The notes under the pieces were generated by a model. That model worked only from the letters and a program-made list of their open reading frames with translations. It was not told the origin of the DNA and did not search any database. A program made the translations under genes and the position numbers. This document shows positions 27,062 through 35,624 of a stretch of DNA of 64,000 nucleotides, piece by piece. How positions within the stretch are numbered: the first letter of the stretch is position 1; each line of letters begins with the position of its first letter. The stretch spans positions 54,963-118,962 of the forward strand of contig JAEUKK010000090.1 in assembly GCA_016792625.1 (NCBI GenBank). Reading direction: 5' to 3'. Origin of the DNA: Deltaproteobacteria bacterium. GTDB lineage: Bacteria > Myxococcota_A > UBA796 > UBA2385.

Positions 27062-28957
27062 ATGAACATCATCAACAGCGCCCTGATCGTCCTGGCGGGA
27101 GCGGCCGGCGCGGCCTCCTTCGCCAAGATCGCGTGGGAGCGCCGGCTCAAGCACATCTGGCCCAAGCGCCACGAGCTCAAGATCATCCACCAGGCGGGTC
27201 TTTGGTCCGGCCTCGCCGAGGTGCTGCTCCAGACGCGGGTCATCGCCAACCGGCCGGTGGCGGGCATCTTCCACCTGTTGATCTTCTACGGTTTCTGCAG
27301 CTTCGGCGCGAAGTCGGCCGCCCACGCCATCGCCGGCCTCATCGGGCTCGAGCACGCGATCTCGCTCGGGCCCCTTGACTCGGTCCTCGACGTGATCAGC
27401 GGTCTGGTGCTCGCTTCGGTCATCTTCATGGCCATCCGCCGCTACACGGTGATGCGCAACCAGCTCACCCACATGCTCGAGTCGGGCATCGTGCTCGCGC
27501 TCATCGGCGGCCTGATGGTCACCTACCAGCTTGAGCGCTTCGTCTTTGACGACGCCATCGCTGGTTCGGTGGGCGCGCGCCTCAACTGGTGGGCGCACTA
27601 CCTCATCCTCTGCGGCTTCCCGAGCCTCATCGCCTACGGCAAACACTTCCACCTGGTCATGGGCCCGGTGAACGTCGTGCTGCGGCACATGGTCGAGCTG
27701 CCCAGCGACCGGCCCGTGCCCGGCGCCGACTTCGACATGGGCGACGAGAACAGCCCCGACGACCACATGGACAAAGAGCTGGCCCGCGTGTCCATGCCCA
27801 ATGGCGTGGCCGACTTCAGCTTCCACACGCTGTTCGACACGACCGCCTGCATCGAGTGCGGCCGCTGCAACGACGCCTGCCCGAGCCGCGAGGCCGGCCT
27901 CAAGCCGCGCGACCACTTCGTGCTCGCCTTCCGCGACCCCAAGACCACCAAAGAGCAGCTCGCCGAGCTGGCCCCGCCCGACGTCGTGGCCACCTGCACC
28001 CAGTGCCGGGCCTGCGACACGGTCTGCCCGGTGGGCAACCGCCCGTCGAAGTCGGGCCTCGAGCTGCGCGGCCGCTACACCTTTGAGGGCCTCTACCCGC
28101 CCGCCCAGCTCAAAGACGGCGGGGCGAACCCGGTGTCGGCGGCGGGCAACATCTTCGCGGCCGGCCCCGACGTGCGGGCCAGCTTCATCGCCGAGAAGGA
28201 GCTGCCCATCTACGATCCGAGCGAGCACGAGGTGCTGTTCGTGCTCGGCTGCCAGGGCGGCAACTCGCCCGACGCCCAGCCCGTGGTCGTGGCCACCGCC
28301 AAGCTGCTGCGCGCGGCCGGCGTGAAGTTCGGCGTGCTGGCCGAAGAGAGCTGCTGGGGCGAGGGCCTGCTGCATGGCGGCGGCCTGATGGAGGAGTGGC
28401 CGATGCTCAAGGCCGAGAAGGCCACGGCCCTCGAAGAGGCCATGGGCGGCGACCGCAGCCGCACCGTGCTGACCATCTGCCCGCACTGCCGCGACAACAT
28501 CGCCACTCAGCTCAGCCACGTCGGCGGCGCGTTTACCGGCGTGGTCAGCCACGTGAAGTACCTCGCCGAGCTGGTCCGCGGCGGCCGCATCCAGATCGAG
28601 GCCAAGGCCGACGAGATGGCCGCGCACCACCCGTGCAAGACCATCCACAACGACGAAGCCGGCCTGATGGACGAGCTCCTCGCCAAGTCGGGGGTCAAGG
28701 CCTACACCGCGGGCAAGTCGCCCGAGATCCCCCGCTGCTGCGGCGGCGGCGGCGGCGGCTTCATGTGGGACAGCCCCGCCAAGGTGAGCAAGAACCGCTT
28801 CACCCAGCTCATGGCCGAGACCCAAAAGAACACGGTGGTCACCGGCTGCCCCGGCTGCCACCGCATGCTCAACGTGGCCAAGACCGAAGACGCCAAGATC
28901 ACCGACGTGGCCACCGTCCTCGCCGACCGCCTCAAGGCCACGCCCGAGGCGAAGTAA
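27062..28957 (+). CDS. Membrane-bound (Fe-S)-binding oxidoreductase with CCG domains
   Basis: A 631-residue protein. The N-terminal 240 residues hold several membrane helices of the NarI/respiratory cytochrome-b-like type (GIFHLLIFYGFCSFGAKSAA, IVLALIGGLMVTY). Two [4Fe-4S] motifs follow: CIECGRCNDACP (about residue 263) and CTQCRACDTVCP (about 318). Next is a degenerate first CCG region (ESCWGEG, CPHC) and a complete second one (CCGGGGGG and GCPGCHRM). This is the build of HdrD/EtfQO-like membrane reductases that pass electrons to quinone. No electron-transfer flavoprotein genes lie beside it in this window. ATG 27062 follows GAGGG. Confidence 0.88.
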   Translation: MNIINSALIVLAGAAGAASFAKIAWERRLKHIWPKRHELKIIHQAGLWSGLAEVLLQTRVIANRPVAGIFHLLIFYGFCSFGAKSAAHAIAGLIGLEHAISLGPLDSVLDVISGLVLASVIFMAIRRYTVMRNQLTHMLESGIVLALIGGLMVTYQLERFVFDDAIAGSVGARLNWWAHYLILCGFPSLIAYGKHFHLVMGPVNVVLRHMVELPSDRPVPGADFDMGDENSPDDHMDKELARVSMPNGVADFSFHTLFDTTACIECGRCNDACPSREAGLKPRDHFVLAFRDPKTTKEQLAELAPPDVVATCTQCRACDTVCPVGNRPSKSGLELRGRYTFEGLYPPAQLKDGGANPVSAAGNIFAAGPDVRASFIAEKELPIYDPSEHEVLFVLGCQGGNSPDAQPVVVATAKLLRAAGVKFGVLAEESCWGEGLLHGGGLMEEWPMLKAEKATALEEAMGGDRSRTVLTICPHCRDNIATQLSHVGGAFTGVVSHVKYLAELVRGGRIQIEAKADEMAAHHPCKTIHNDEAGLMDELLAKSGVKAYTAGKSPEIPRCCGGGGGGFMWDSPAKVSKNRFTQLMAETQKNTVVTGCPGCHRMLNVAKTEDAKITDVATVLADRLKATPEAK

Positions 28958-28963
28958 AACAAG

Positions 28964-28978
28964 GGGCCCTTTGGGCCC
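28964..28978 (+). terminator. Possible terminator hairpin after Fe-S oxidoreductase
   Basis: GGGCCC-TTT-GGGCCC starts six bases after the TAA stop, preceded by AAAACAAG. The stem is short and no U-tract follows, so the call rests on position. Confidence 0.4.
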
Positions 28979-29167
28979 GCCCCTCCGCTGCGCTCCGGGT
29001 CGGGTGCCTGCGGGGCAGGCGGGCCGCCCCCGCCGCGGCCAAGGTCCGCGGCGGGCCCGCCTGGCCGCTGCGCGGCCGGCTGCGCCGCCCCTGCGGCCCC
29101 CTCGGGCAGGGCCTGTTCGGCGAAGACAGCTGTCCGCGGGCCCTCCCGCTTCTGCTACAGTGACGCG
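28979..29167. other. Palindrome-rich intergenic tract
   Basis: Contains GCCTGC/GCAGGC with loop GGG (29006-29020) and CCGCCGCGG/CCGCGGCGG with a 7-base loop (29030-29054), followed by GGCCGC-TGC-GCGGCC. The promoter of the next gene group probably lies near its end, around TGCTACAGT (about 29152-29160), but this is weak. Confidence 0.4.
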
Positions 29168-29800
29168 GTGAACGACCTCCACCGCATCAAGCTCGTCCTC
29201 CTCCTCGCGGCCGCCGGCTGTGCGCCTGAGCCGCCGCCCGGGCCCGAGACCGATCTGGTGCCGCTCCACGATGACGAGTGGCCCGTCGCTCTCGGCGGGC
29301 GCCTCGTGCTGAGCGGGGTGCAGCTCTCCTACGAGGCCCCCCAGCCCGCGGCGGGGCCACAGCACCAAGATGGCCCAGTGGTCACCATTTTGGCAGAAGA
29401 GACGGTGGGGCTGCCCGCGATCTCGGCCGACGGCGCGCGCTGGGTGCTGAGCCGGCACGCGCCCGGGCCGGGCCTCTCGGTGCTCGACGTGGTCGAGCTG
29501 GGCGCCACCGGCCTCACGCAGACGACCCTGGTCACTGAAGGCACGCCCGACCGGGTGGCGATCTCGGCCGACGGGCAGTGGGTGGCCTGGGTGTCGGGGG
29601 TGACCGGCGTCGCGTCGGTGTGGGCCATGCCTTTTGACGGCGGCCCGGCGGTCCAGCTCACGAACCGAGACCTCGTGCGGGTGGTGGGCGAAGAGCCGGC
29701 CGGCTTCGTGCCGCCGCCCCACACGGGCCCCCTGCAGATCGAGGCCAGCACCGTGCGCTGGACCTCACCCGTCGGCGCGCACGAGGTGCCCCTGCCATGA
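29168..29800 (+). CDS. Lipoprotein with beta-propeller-like strands
   Basis: A 210-residue protein with a short signal peptide and lipobox AAAGC (Cys18), starting at GTG 29168. The mature part has two WD/TolB-like blade motifs, GLPAISADGARWVL and RVAISADGQWVAWVSG, with ASVWAMPFDGG. These are typical of propeller repeats, though there are too few for a closed propeller. It may be a fragment of a larger family or a partial propeller. It overlaps the M23 peptidase gene by ATGA, so the two are probably translated together. Confidence 0.65.
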   Translation: MNDLHRIKLVLLLAAAGCAPEPPPGPETDLVPLHDDEWPVALGGRLVLSGVQLSYEAPQPAAGPQHQDGPVVTILAEETVGLPAISADGARWVLSRHAPGPGLSVLDVVELGATGLTQTTLVTEGTPDRVAISADGQWVAWVSGVTGVASVWAMPFDGGPAVQLTNRDLVRVVGEEPAGFVPPPHTGPLQIEASTVRWTSPVGAHEVPLP

Positions 29801-31284
29801 CCCTGCTCGTGTTGGCGCTGGTGGGCGTCGCAGGCGCCGTCCCGTTGAGCGCGCCCTTCAGCGACGCCCACTACGGCTACTACTACCCCACGGCCTACTA
29901 CGATCACGGCGGGGTGGACTGGGCCTGCGGATCCATCCGCTACAGCGGGCACCGCGGCAACGATTTCGGCGCCGGCAGCTGGTCGGGCATGGCCGCCGGC
30001 CGCAACATCGCCGCCGCCGCCGACGGCACGGTCATCGTCTCGCACGACGGCGAGTTCGACGGCTGCAGCACGGGCGACTGCTATGGCGGCAGCGGCTGCG
30101 GCAACTACGTCAAGGTCCAGCACGGCGACGGCACCACCACCCTCTACTGCCACATGAAGAAGTGGAGCGTGGCGGTCTATGTGGGCCAGGTGGTGCGCTG
30201 CGGCGACCACCTCGGGCAGGTCGGCAGCTCGGGCTACTCGACCGGGCCGCACCTGCACTTTGAGCCGCGCACCGCGAGCAACACGGCGATCGAGCCCTTC
30301 AGCGGCCCCTGCAGCGGCTGGGGCAGCTCGTGGATCAGCCAAGGCGGGCACGGCGGCCTGCCCGGCAAGTCCTGCGGCCCACCCGACCGCGACGGCGATG
30401 GCTACGACGAGAGCCGCGACTGCAACGACGGCAACGCGGGGATCCACCCCGGCGCGGCCGAGGTCTGCGACAACGGGGTCGACGAGGACTGCGCCGGGGG
30501 CGACCTCGCCTCGGGGCTCTGGTACGTCGACGCCGACGCCGACGGCTATGGGTCCGCCCCGGTGCGGGCCTGCGGGGGCGCGCCGCCGGGCACCAGCGCC
30601 CGCGACGGCGACTGCGACGACAGCCGGGCAAACGTGAGCCCGGGCGCCGGCGAGCTCTGCGATGGCCTCGACAACGACTGCGACGGCGAGATCGACGATG
30701 GCCCGCCCACCGAGATGGGGCCCGAGCTGCCCGCGCTCGCCGCGCGCATCACCGATCTCAGCAGCCCCTCAGTGTTGGCGGTGGGCACGTCGGCCCCGGT
30801 GTGGGTGGTCGTCGAGAACGTGGGCGCCCGGGCTTGGCGCCGGGGTGAGCTCTGGCTCCAGCCCGCGGCACGGGACGAGCTGAGCCTGCTCTTCGACGAG
30901 GGCGCTTGGCCCGCCTGGGATGTGCTCGCCGTCCTCGAGTCCGACGTGCCCGTGGGCGGAACCGGCGTGCTGTCGGGCTCGGTGCGCACGACCGCGGCGC
31001 CCGGCACACACATCCAAGAGACCTTCACGCTGATGGCCGCCGGCGGCCCGCCGGTGCGCTGCCCCTCGGGTGAGCTGCAGGTCGCGCTCTACGCCCGCGC
31101 GGGCGCAGAGCCCACCACCGCCGCCGTCTCGGTGCCGCGACCGGCGCCCCCTCCGGCTGCAGGCCCGCCGGACCCTGACGGTCCGCAGGCCGAAGCCGCG
31201 GCCTGCGCCGCCGCAGGGGCGCCATATGGCCTCGGGTGGTTGGGCGCGCTGGGCCTCGCCGCCCTGTCGAGGCGGCGTCGATGA
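29797..31284 (+). CDS. M23 (LytM) peptidase with MopE repeats and MYXO-CTERM-like tail
   Basis: A 495-residue secreted protein. Signal peptide, then a zinc-dependent M23 peptidase domain (about residues 45-160) with ligands in HRGNDFG and HLHFE. It also has a Cys-rich insertion (about 87-105). Two MopE-like modules follow (DRDGDGYDESRDCNDG, VCDNGVDEDC and DGDCDDSRANV, CDGLDNDCDGEI). After them comes a beta-rich region. The end is a Cys-containing junction, a hydrophobic helix and SRRRR, like MYXO-CTERM. M23 enzymes cut peptidoglycan cross-links or glycine-rich peptides. It probably acts on the outer surface. Its stop overlaps the next start by ATGA. Confidence 0.88.
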   Translation: MTLLVLALVGVAGAVPLSAPFSDAHYGYYYPTAYYDHGGVDWACGSIRYSGHRGNDFGAGSWSGMAAGRNIAAAADGTVIVSHDGEFDGCSTGDCYGGSGCGNYVKVQHGDGTTTLYCHMKKWSVAVYVGQVVRCGDHLGQVGSSGYSTGPHLHFEPRTASNTAIEPFSGPCSGWGSSWISQGGHGGLPGKSCGPPDRDGDGYDESRDCNDGNAGIHPGAAEVCDNGVDEDCAGGDLASGLWYVDADADGYGSAPVRACGGAPPGTSARDGDCDDSRANVSPGAGELCDGLDNDCDGEIDDGPPTEMGPELPALAARITDLSSPSVLAVGTSAPVWVVVENVGARAWRRGELWLQPAARDELSLLFDEGAWPAWDVLAVLESDVPVGGTGVLSGSVRTTAAPGTHIQETFTLMAAGGPPVRCPSGELQVALYARAGAEPTTAAVSVPRPAPPPAAGPPDPDGPQAEAAACAAAGAPYGLGWLGALGLAALSRRRR

Positions 31285-33086
31285 GGCCCGTGGTCATGCG
31301 GGTGGCGGCGCTGACGCTCTTGGTGGCCTGCGGCGAACACCCCAAGAACCAACGCCAACCCTCGCGGTCCGATACCGGCGGCGACTCGGCCGCCCCCGAC
31401 ACGGGTGAGCAGCCCACGGCGGGCATCGAGCTGGCCTTCGTCGACCTGCGCGCGGCCTGGCTGCCCGCGGCGCTGCCGGCCCACCGGCGCGCGCCCCGCT
31501 TCGTCGACGTGGACGGCGACGGGCAGCTCGATCTGGTCGAGGCGACCGACCACGGGGTGCTGTGGCACCAACGGGTCGACGAGAGCTTCGCGGCGCCGGT
31601 GGTCTTGGGCATGGGCGAGGCGGTCACCCTGATCGAGGCAGGTGACCTCAACGGGGATGGTCAGCTCGACCTCGTGGCGGGCGGCAGCTGGGGTGTGCGG
31701 CCGATCATGAGCGGCCGGGCGCTGAGCGCGCGGATGCCCATCTGGCCCAGCGCCCCGCGCGCCCTGCGGCTCTTTGACGCCGACGGCGACGACGCCCTCG
31801 ATCTCTTAGTGCTCGACGCCGCGGGGCTCACGCTGCTCCAAAACAACGGCCGGGGCGATCTCTCCCCCATCGCGAGCGCGTTGACCGCGGCGATGGACGG
31901 CGGCGGCCTGCTCACCGCCGACCTCGACGGCGACGGCAACCTCGACGTGTTCATCGGGGGAAGGGAGGGCGGTGACCGGCTCTATGTCGGCGACGGCCTG
32001 GGCGGCTTCCTCTTGGCCAGCCCGACCGCGCTGCCTACGGCGGCCAGCCCGCGGACCGTCTCTCCCCTGGCCGCCGACCTCGACGATGACGGCGACCTCG
32101 ACCTCTTCCTGCCCTCTGAGGGCGCCGACCGCCTGTGGCTCAACAACGGCCACGGCGCCTTTGTCGACGAGTCGGTCTTCCGGCTCGCCGAAGAGGGCCG
32201 CAGCGCCCGCGACGCGGCGGCGGTCGATCTCGACCTCGACGGCCGCCTCGACCTCGTGCTGGTCGAGGCCGGCGGCCCGGTGCGCCTGCTGCACCAAGAC
32301 CCCGCGGGCCGCTTCTTCGACTGGTCGGCGAGCATCCCCGGCGCGACCGAGGACGCGCTCGCCACCGGCCTCGCGATCACCGACATCGAGGGCGACGGCG
32401 ACCCCGACCTCTTCATCAGCCGCGCCGACCTGCGCCTGCCGCAGCTGTGGGTGAGCTGGGCCCCGGCCAGCCCGACCGACGCTGATCGCGACGGCGTGCC
32501 CGACGCGGCCGACACCTGCCCTGGGGTGGCCGACCCCCTGCAGGCTGACCTCGACAGCCACCCCTTTTACTGCAGCGGCGCCGCGGACTGCGCGGCCCGC
32601 ACCGGCTGCACCCTGCTCGCGCCGGTGAGCGGTCGCCTGTACCTCTGGTGCGGGGGCGCCGCGGCGAGCTGGGCCGACGCGGGCGCGGCCTGCGCGGCGC
32701 GCGGGGCCAGCCTCGTGCAGATCGAGGACGTGGCCACGCTGGACTTCCTGCGCGCGGCGGGGGTGACCAGCGGCTGGCTCGGCCTCTCCGACACCGAGGT
32801 GGAGGGGACCTGGCGGTGGGCCGACGGGAGCGCCCTCGCCTACGCCAATTGGGGCGCGGGAGAGCCCAACGACTCAGGCGGGGTCGAGGACTGCGCCGAG
32901 CTGCGGCCCGACGGCCTCTGGAACGACCTCGACTGCGCCGCGGCGCGCCCCTTCATCTGCGCGGCCCCCGCGCCGGGCGCCGCGGTCGACCCGGGCGACG
33001 CCTGCGACAGCTGCCCGGCGGTCCCCAACCCCGAGCAGGGCGACGCCGACGGCGACGGGCTGGGGGACGCATGCGACCCCGACTAG
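31281..33086 (+). CDS. FG-GAP repeat lipoprotein with C-type lectin domain
   Basis: A 601-residue lipoprotein (lipobox LLVACGE). From about residue 70 to 390 it has FG-GAP/VCBS-type repeats with calcium loops such as DVDGDGQLDLVEA, DLNGDGQLDLV, DADGDDALDLLVL and DLDGDGNLDVF. A C-type lectin domain follows (about 450-575): LYLWCGG, ASLVQIED, TSGWLGLSD, a calcium/sugar site GEPNDSGGVEDCAEL and WNDLDCAAARPFICA. A thrombospondin-3-like loop (DADGDGLGDACDPD) ends the chain. Such proteins bind sugars or surfaces. It overlaps the next gene by 16 bases. Confidence 0.85.
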   Translation: MRPVVMRVAALTLLVACGEHPKNQRQPSRSDTGGDSAAPDTGEQPTAGIELAFVDLRAAWLPAALPAHRRAPRFVDVDGDGQLDLVEATDHGVLWHQRVDESFAAPVVLGMGEAVTLIEAGDLNGDGQLDLVAGGSWGVRPIMSGRALSARMPIWPSAPRALRLFDADGDDALDLLVLDAAGLTLLQNNGRGDLSPIASALTAAMDGGGLLTADLDGDGNLDVFIGGREGGDRLYVGDGLGGFLLASPTALPTAASPRTVSPLAADLDDDGDLDLFLPSEGADRLWLNNGHGAFVDESVFRLAEEGRSARDAAAVDLDLDGRLDLVLVEAGGPVRLLHQDPAGRFFDWSASIPGATEDALATGLAITDIEGDGDPDLFISRADLRLPQLWVSWAPASPTDADRDGVPDAADTCPGVADPLQADLDSHPFYCSGAADCAARTGCTLLAPVSGRLYLWCGGAAASWADAGAACAARGASLVQIEDVATLDFLRAAGVTSGWLGLSDTEVEGTWRWADGSALAYANWGAGEPNDSGGVEDCAELRPDGLWNDLDCAAARPFICAAPAPGAAVDPGDACDSCPAVPNPEQGDADGDGLGDACDPD

Positions 33087-34912
33087 CCGCGGCCGCCGCC
33101 GGCCTGCTCGCGCTCACCGCCTGCGGCGAGGCCAAACGCGCCGGAGAGCCCGCCGAAGCCTCCGACAATCTCACTAAAATCAACGACCTTTACCCTGGCC
33201 AGGGCACGGCCCGCGGCGGCGAAGAGGTCTGCGTGCACGGCGAAGGGCTGGGCGGCGCGACGCGGCTGTGGTTCGGCGCGCAGGCCCAAGCGGTCCGCGT
33301 GCGCAGCGAGGCCGAGGTCTGCGCCACGACGCCGCTCAGCGTCGCGGGGGTCGTGCCGGTCCTCCTTGAGGTCGACGGCGCGGTCCCCCTCCCTGCGGGC
33401 GCCTTCACCTTCCAGCCCCTCGAGCTCAGCTTCACCGAGGCGGCTTCGTACTACGCGCCCGCGCCCACCGGCGCGCTCATGGACGGCCTGGTCGTCGATC
33501 TCGACAACGACGGGCTGGACGACATCCTGACCCTGGACGCCGCGGGGCGCCTGGCCCCTTGGCGCAGCGCCGGCACCGGCGCGCTGGTGACCGGCGGGCT
33601 GATCGAGCCCGAGGGCCGCGTGGGCGGGCTGGCCGCGCTGCAGATCGACGGTGAGCCACGGGTCTTCCTCTGCCACCGCGACGGCGTCGCGCCCCGCGTG
33701 GTCAGCCCGGCCGCGGGCGGCCTGCGCGCCGATCGCGGCGAAGCCCCCGCCGAGGGGGCCGACTGCGTGGGCGCGGTGAGCCTCGACCTCGAAGGTGACG
33801 GCCAGGACGAGATCGCCGAGCTGCGCGCCGACGGGGCAGTGCGGCTGTGGGCCGTCGCCGACGGCGCCCTGGTGCCGGCGCTGCCGCTGGTGCCGACCGA
33901 CCGCGCCGACTGCCCACCCTCCGTGGCCGCCGGCACCGCCTCCTGCGCCGTCTCGGCGGGGGTCGCTACCCTGAGCGTCGAGCTCGCGCCCGCGGCCTTC
34001 GTGTTCAGCCTGCCCCCCACACGCGCCGCCGACGCCGGCCTCGTGCTCCAGCTCGGCGGAGGGGTCGAGCGCATCGAGGTCACCGACGCAGCGGGCGTGA
34101 TCTACACGTGGCGCCCCACGGTCCCAGCCCCCGAGGGCGCGGTCGAGCGGGTCGAGCTGCCCCCCGTCCACAGCTGGGATCACCCCGAGGGTGCCGGGCG
34201 CCCCGCCCGCCCGCTCCGGCAGCTCGCCGTGCTCACCCACACGCCGCCCGAGGCGTCCATTCTGAGCGCCCAGTGGGGCGGCGGCCTGCTGCGCCTCAGC
34301 GACGGCGGCGAAGCGCCCTTCGGCAGCGTCCAGGTCTGGCCGCCCGACCTCGTGGGCGGCGTGCGCGACATCGCCGCGATGGACACCGACGGCGACGGCC
34401 AGCGCGAGCTGGTCGTGGCCACCGCCAGCGGCCCCGCCCTCTACGAGCGCGTCGACGACGCCTTCCTGCCCGTCGGCCCCGGCCGCCTGCCCGCGGGCGG
34501 CTGCGACGCGCGGGCGGTCAAGCTGATCGACATCGACGAAGACGGCCTGACGGAGCTATTTTTCACCTGCCTCGGCCAAGACCTGCTCTTCCGGGGCGAC
34601 GGCACGGGCCGCTACTTCGACGACAGCACCGCCACCCTGCCCGTCGACGCCGGCGACGGCCGCGGCGCGGCGACCGCCGACCTCGACCTCGACGGCCTGC
34701 CCGAGCTGCTCATCGCCACCTGGAACGGCGTCGATCGCCTCTACCACGGCGAAGGCGCACACTTCGCCGACTGGTCACCCCGCCTGGGGCTGAGCAGCGG
34801 CCCCGGTCGCCGCGTGCTGGTGCTCGACCTCGACGGCGATGACGACCTCGACATCGTGGTGCTGCGCGGGCAGGGGCAGCCGGCGCGGCTGCTGGTGATG
34901 AGCGGGGAGTGA
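33071..34912 (+). CDS. TIG/IPT and FG-GAP repeat lipoprotein
   Basis: A 613-residue lipoprotein with lipobox ALTACGE. An IPT/TIG-like immunoglobulin domain comes first (INDLYPGQGTARGGEEVCVH, about residues 35-115). FG-GAP-like calcium loops follow across the rest: DLDNDGLDDILTL, DLEGDGQDEIAEL, DTDGDGQRELVVA, DIDEDGLTELFF, DLDLDGLPELLIA and DLDGDDDLDIVVL. The start overlaps the end of the lectin gene, so all four genes from 29168 form one unit for surface proteins. The function is inferred to be adhesion or surface binding. A strong hairpin lies just after the stop. Confidence 0.82.
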   Translation: MRPRLAAAAAGLLALTACGEAKRAGEPAEASDNLTKINDLYPGQGTARGGEEVCVHGEGLGGATRLWFGAQAQAVRVRSEAEVCATTPLSVAGVVPVLLEVDGAVPLPAGAFTFQPLELSFTEAASYYAPAPTGALMDGLVVDLDNDGLDDILTLDAAGRLAPWRSAGTGALVTGGLIEPEGRVGGLAALQIDGEPRVFLCHRDGVAPRVVSPAAGGLRADRGEAPAEGADCVGAVSLDLEGDGQDEIAELRADGAVRLWAVADGALVPALPLVPTDRADCPPSVAAGTASCAVSAGVATLSVELAPAAFVFSLPPTRAADAGLVLQLGGGVERIEVTDAAGVIYTWRPTVPAPEGAVERVELPPVHSWDHPEGAGRPARPLRQLAVLTHTPPEASILSAQWGGGLLRLSDGGEAPFGSVQVWPPDLVGGVRDIAAMDTDGDGQRELVVATASGPALYERVDDAFLPVGPGRLPAGGCDARAVKLIDIDEDGLTELFFTCLGQDLLFRGDGTGRYFDDSTATLPVDAGDGRGAATADLDLDGLPELLIATWNGVDRLYHGEGAHFADWSPRLGLSSGPGRRVLVLDLDGDDDLDIVVLRGQGQPARLLVMSGE

Positions 34913-34924
34913 GGGGAGCGGTCG

Positions 34925-34962
34925 CCGAGGGCGCGCCTGCCGGCGTCGCGCGGCGCCCTCGG
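34925..34962 (+). terminator. Hairpin after surface-protein gene cluster
   Basis: CCGAGGGCGC (34925-34934) pairs perfectly with GCGCCCTCGG (34953-34962). It lies 12 bases after the stop of the FG-GAP gene and before the TIR gene. It separates the two operons; termination is inferred. Confidence 0.5.
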
Positions 34963-35003
34963 GCGGAGGGTGCGCGTTAGCTGCCCGCACCTGGGGGGCG
35001 GTG

Positions 35004-35624
35004 ATGGGCGGCTACCGCTACGACATCTTCATCTCGTACCCGCGGAGCGGCCTCATCGAGCCCTTTGTGCGCGAGGTCTTCGTCGACTTGCTGCGCCGCG
35101 CGCTGGCTGACCACCACCCGGTCTACGAGCCGCAGGTCTTCCTCGACGAGCGGGGCATCGCGGTCGGAGAGACCCTGACCGACGCGATCCGCGAGAACCT
35201 GCGGCGCTCGAAGCTGCTGCTCGTGCTGCTCAACCCGGCCTACGCGCGCAAAACATGGTGCCGCGAAGAGTGGGCCAGCTTCGATGGGCGCGCCCAGCCA
35301 CCAGACCAGCCGCGGCGCTGGGCCCTGCTGCTGCAAGATGGCGAGCACCTCGACCCCTGCTACAAGGCCGAAAAACTTGACCTGAGGCTCAAAGACGCCG
35401 GGCTGCAGCTCACTGACCTCGCACACCTGCGCACCGAGAACGGCCGCCACCTGCAAGAGGTGGTCGTCGGCTTGGCCGATGCCCTCTCGAAGCGGCTGCT
35501 GGCCATCGACGCGCACCTCGGCGCCGGCGCGGCGCCCGACCCCCTGCCCGCGCCCTTGCGGCTGCCGCCAGCCTACGCGCCCATCGGTCAGCTGCCCCAG
35601 CTCGGAGGCCCCCATGTCCGCTGA
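35004..35624 (+). CDS. TIR-domain protein
   Basis: A 206-residue protein with a TIR domain over about residues 4-150: DIFISYPRSG, the box-2-like FLDERGIAVGE, LRRSKLLLVLLNPAYARKTW and CREEW with Glu88/89 in the place of the catalytic Glu of NAD-cleaving TIR proteins. The C-terminal 45 residues are Pro/Leu-rich and look like a linker. No signal or membrane helix is present, so it is cytosolic. Its end overlaps the start of the KGGVGR ATPase by 11 bases, so the pair is translationally coupled. TIR proteins with such ATPases occur in bacterial conflict and defence loci. NAD hydrolysis here is inferred, not shown. GTG 35001 is an alternative start. Confidence 0.88.
   Translation: MGGYRYDIFISYPRSGLIEPFVREVFVDLLRRALADHHPVYEPQVFLDERGIAVGETLTDAIRENLRRSKLLLVLLNPAYARKTWCREEWASFDGRAQPPDQPRRWALLLQDGEHLDPCYKAEKLDLRLKDAGLQLTDLAHLRTENGRHLQEVVVGLADALSKRLLAIDAHLGAGAAPDPLPAPLRLPPAYAPIGQLPQLGGPHVR

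Noticed and set aside
26891..29722. A very long open frame antisense to the Fe-S oxidoreductase
   Set aside because: GC-rich DNA leaves few stop codons in shadow frames. The translation is low-complexity, whereas the plus strand encodes clear [4Fe-4S] and CCG motifs.
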